From NCBI GenBank assembly GCA_021160485.1, contig JAGHCL010000011.1, positions 1 to 6,190 of the forward strand: a DNA stretch of 6,190 nucleotides, given 5' to 3'. Shown here one piece after another: positions 4,995-6,190 of the stretch; positions within the stretch are counted from its first letter, which is position 1, and every line of letters begins with the position of its first letter. The DNA comes from Candidatus Desulfofervidaceae bacterium (lineage in GTDB: Bacteria; Desulfobacterota; Desulfofervidia; Desulfofervidales; Desulfofervidaceae). Under the pieces are notes generated by a model. That model searched no databases. It was not told where the DNA came from and was given only the letters and a program-made list of their open reading frames with translations. Made by a program: the position numbers and the translations under genes.

Positions 4995-6190
4995 TCACCC
5001 CTGAACAAAAAATATTTTTACTACCCAAAACCAAAGTATAATACCTGCCAGCATAAAAAAACAGGGCAGATACAACTGCTGATGGGCGTCTTTAAACTCT
5101 GCTTTAAAGTATTCAATACTCAACACAAAACACAAGTGCATAGGTGAAAGTAACACTCCCACTACCCCGCAGGCAAAAGCAAGCATGATATAAGGCAATA
5201 CCGGCGCATGTACTGCTTGAATAAGGGCAAAAATCAGAGGGAAAGTTGTACCCACAAAAGCCAGGGTAAGACCAATGATAAGCCCCACTAAAAAAGGCAA
5301 AAAAGCAGCAATAAGTCCTAAGGGCACATGATAGGCTGTAAGAAAGTCACTAGCAGCAAAAACAATTCTGCTCTCATTTAACATCTGTTTGAAACAAAAG
5401 ATGGCCACCACGGCGTATAAGACCTTCAAAAGGGTTTTATCTTTAAAAATTTCTTTTATCTGGACAAAACTAATTTTTTGCTTCATCCAGACCCAGCTAA
5501 TGCCCACCCAGACAGCAAGACCAATAATTACTTCTCTGGGTAAAAAGTGAAAAAGAGCCTCGCCTCCCACGGCCAATACGACCACAGTTAAGATGGGAGC
5601 AATTTCTCTAAAAAATATAAGGAAACTACCTTTTTTTTCCACATAATCTGCTCTGACCGATCGCAAAAGAAATACATACCCAAGCCCAAAAGCCAAAATG
5701 GTAAAAGGTAATTGTAGAGCAATAAGCTGGAAAAGATCTACCTCGCCCAGGTGTGTGGTCAAAATCAAACCCGGATAAAGGGGCCAGGCATATTCCCAGG
5801 TATGGCGGAACCAATAGTTGATCATCGCCTGCTGTGGCCGGGGAACTTTCAGGGGTTGCGCTAGACCTTCCACAAGAGGAGCAGAGAAGATAGCCCCGCC
5901 CGGCATGGGTAATAAACCAATAAGGGCAGGTAACATCATCAGATTAAACCGGGGCCAAGGGAATACCCCCTGATAAGCCTGAATAAGACGTTCGGCATAG
6001 CCAGTTTTTCCTAAACTGTGGGCAAAGATTAAAATAGAAACAATGATACAGCTCAAAAGAAGGTTATGAATGTTTTTTAAAGCGTGCCCAAAACTTATTC
6101 CTATCTGGAAAGGAGAAACTTCTTGCATTAGTCCGCACAAAATGGCTGCCAAAAACAAGGCGTGCCCCAGCATCCACCGCCGTCTTAATA
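4995..6190 (-). CDS. DUF401-family integral membrane protein, 5' end outside window
   Basis: This is a polytopic inner-membrane protein with about ten hydrophobic segments. Counting from the Met at 6173, family landmarks are LPALIGLLPMPGGAIFSAPL (81-100), NYWFRHTWEYAWPLYPG (119-135), LPFLVGLIIGLTLAFVGTT (292-310) and LLSPMHLCFVLS (341-352). They match DUF401 (PF04165), common in archaea and thermophilic bacteria and, to my knowledge, related to the ion-transporter group that includes ArsB and DctM-like carriers. The substrate is unknown. The frame stays open upstream of that Met to the window edge, reading LRRRWMLGHALFLA. The arginine cluster before LGHAL is where the family has its first loop, and no Shine-Dalgarno sequence precedes the Met. 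I therefore treat the gene as 5'-partial, missing roughly the first membrane helix. It is followed after 3 bp by the cysteine-cluster gene and then mogA. Confidence 0.8.
   Translation of the reverse strand, partial: LRRRWMLGHALFLAAILCGLMQEVSPFQIGISFGHALKNIHNLLLSCIIVSILIFAHSLGKTGYAERLIQAYQGVFPWPRFNLMMLPALIGLLPMPGGAIFSAPLVEGLAQPLKVPRPQQAMINYWFRHTWEYAWPLYPGLILTTHLGEVDLFQLIALQLPFTILAFGLGYVFLLRSVRADYVEKKGSFLIFFREIAPILTVVVLAVGGEALFHFLPREVIIGLAVWVGISWVWMKQKISFVQIKEIFKDKTLLKVLYAVVAIFCFKQMLNESRIVFAASDFLTAYHVPLGLIAAFLPFLVGLIIGLTLAFVGTTFPLIFALIQAVHAPVLPYIMLAFACGVVGVLLSPMHLCFVLSIEYFKAEFKDAHQQLYLPCFFMLAGIILWFWVVKIFFVQG

Noticed and set aside
5626..5814. 62-codon open frame on the minus strand
   Set aside because: It is in another frame inside the DUF401 gene, which carries the conserved motifs in its own frame.

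Overview
The window looks like chromosome from an AT-rich, Gram-negative anaerobe. The RpoH-type sigma factor, the TPR/LolB-like envelope pair and the DUF401-type permease together suggest a Desulfobacterota-like lineage, possibly thermophilic. That assignment rests on protein resemblance only; no taxonomic marker gene is present.

The layout is two convergent gene blocks plus two edge fragments. At the left edge, the first 38 codons of an unidentified minus-strand gene (1-114) diverge from a plus-strand block. The plus-strand block holds an RpoH-family sigma factor (161-1153), a long exported TPR protein (1268-2974) and a LolB-like outer-membrane lipoprotein (2961-3692, overlapping the TPR gene). 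It ends at a probable intrinsic terminator (3713-3734). From the right edge, a minus-strand operon runs towards it: a DUF401-family membrane protein whose N-terminus lies outside the window (4995-6190), a YkgJ-type cysteine-cluster protein (4257-4991) and MogA, the molybdopterin adenylyltransferase (3763-4257). Junctions in this operon are 3 bp and a 1-base TAATG overlap, so co-transcription and translational coupling are likely.

The sigma factor should direct RNA polymerase to stress (heat-shock-type) promoters. The TPR protein and LolB-like lipoprotein resemble the adjacent PA4667 (LbcA) and LolB pair of Pseudomonas, which would place them in lipoprotein handling and cell-wall hydrolase control; this is inference. 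MogA acts in molybdenum/tungsten cofactor synthesis. The jobs of its two operon partners are not known.

The most unusual region is the 46-bp divergent gap at 115-160. It holds a strong sigma-70-type promoter whose predicted start point falls on the sigma-factor ATG, which suggests a leaderless mRNA. A perfect 16-bp palindrome covers the -10 box, the start point and the start codon. I see no mobile element, CRISPR array, tRNA or rRNA. No gap exceeds about 115 bp, and apart from the points listed the region looks like ordinary core genome.
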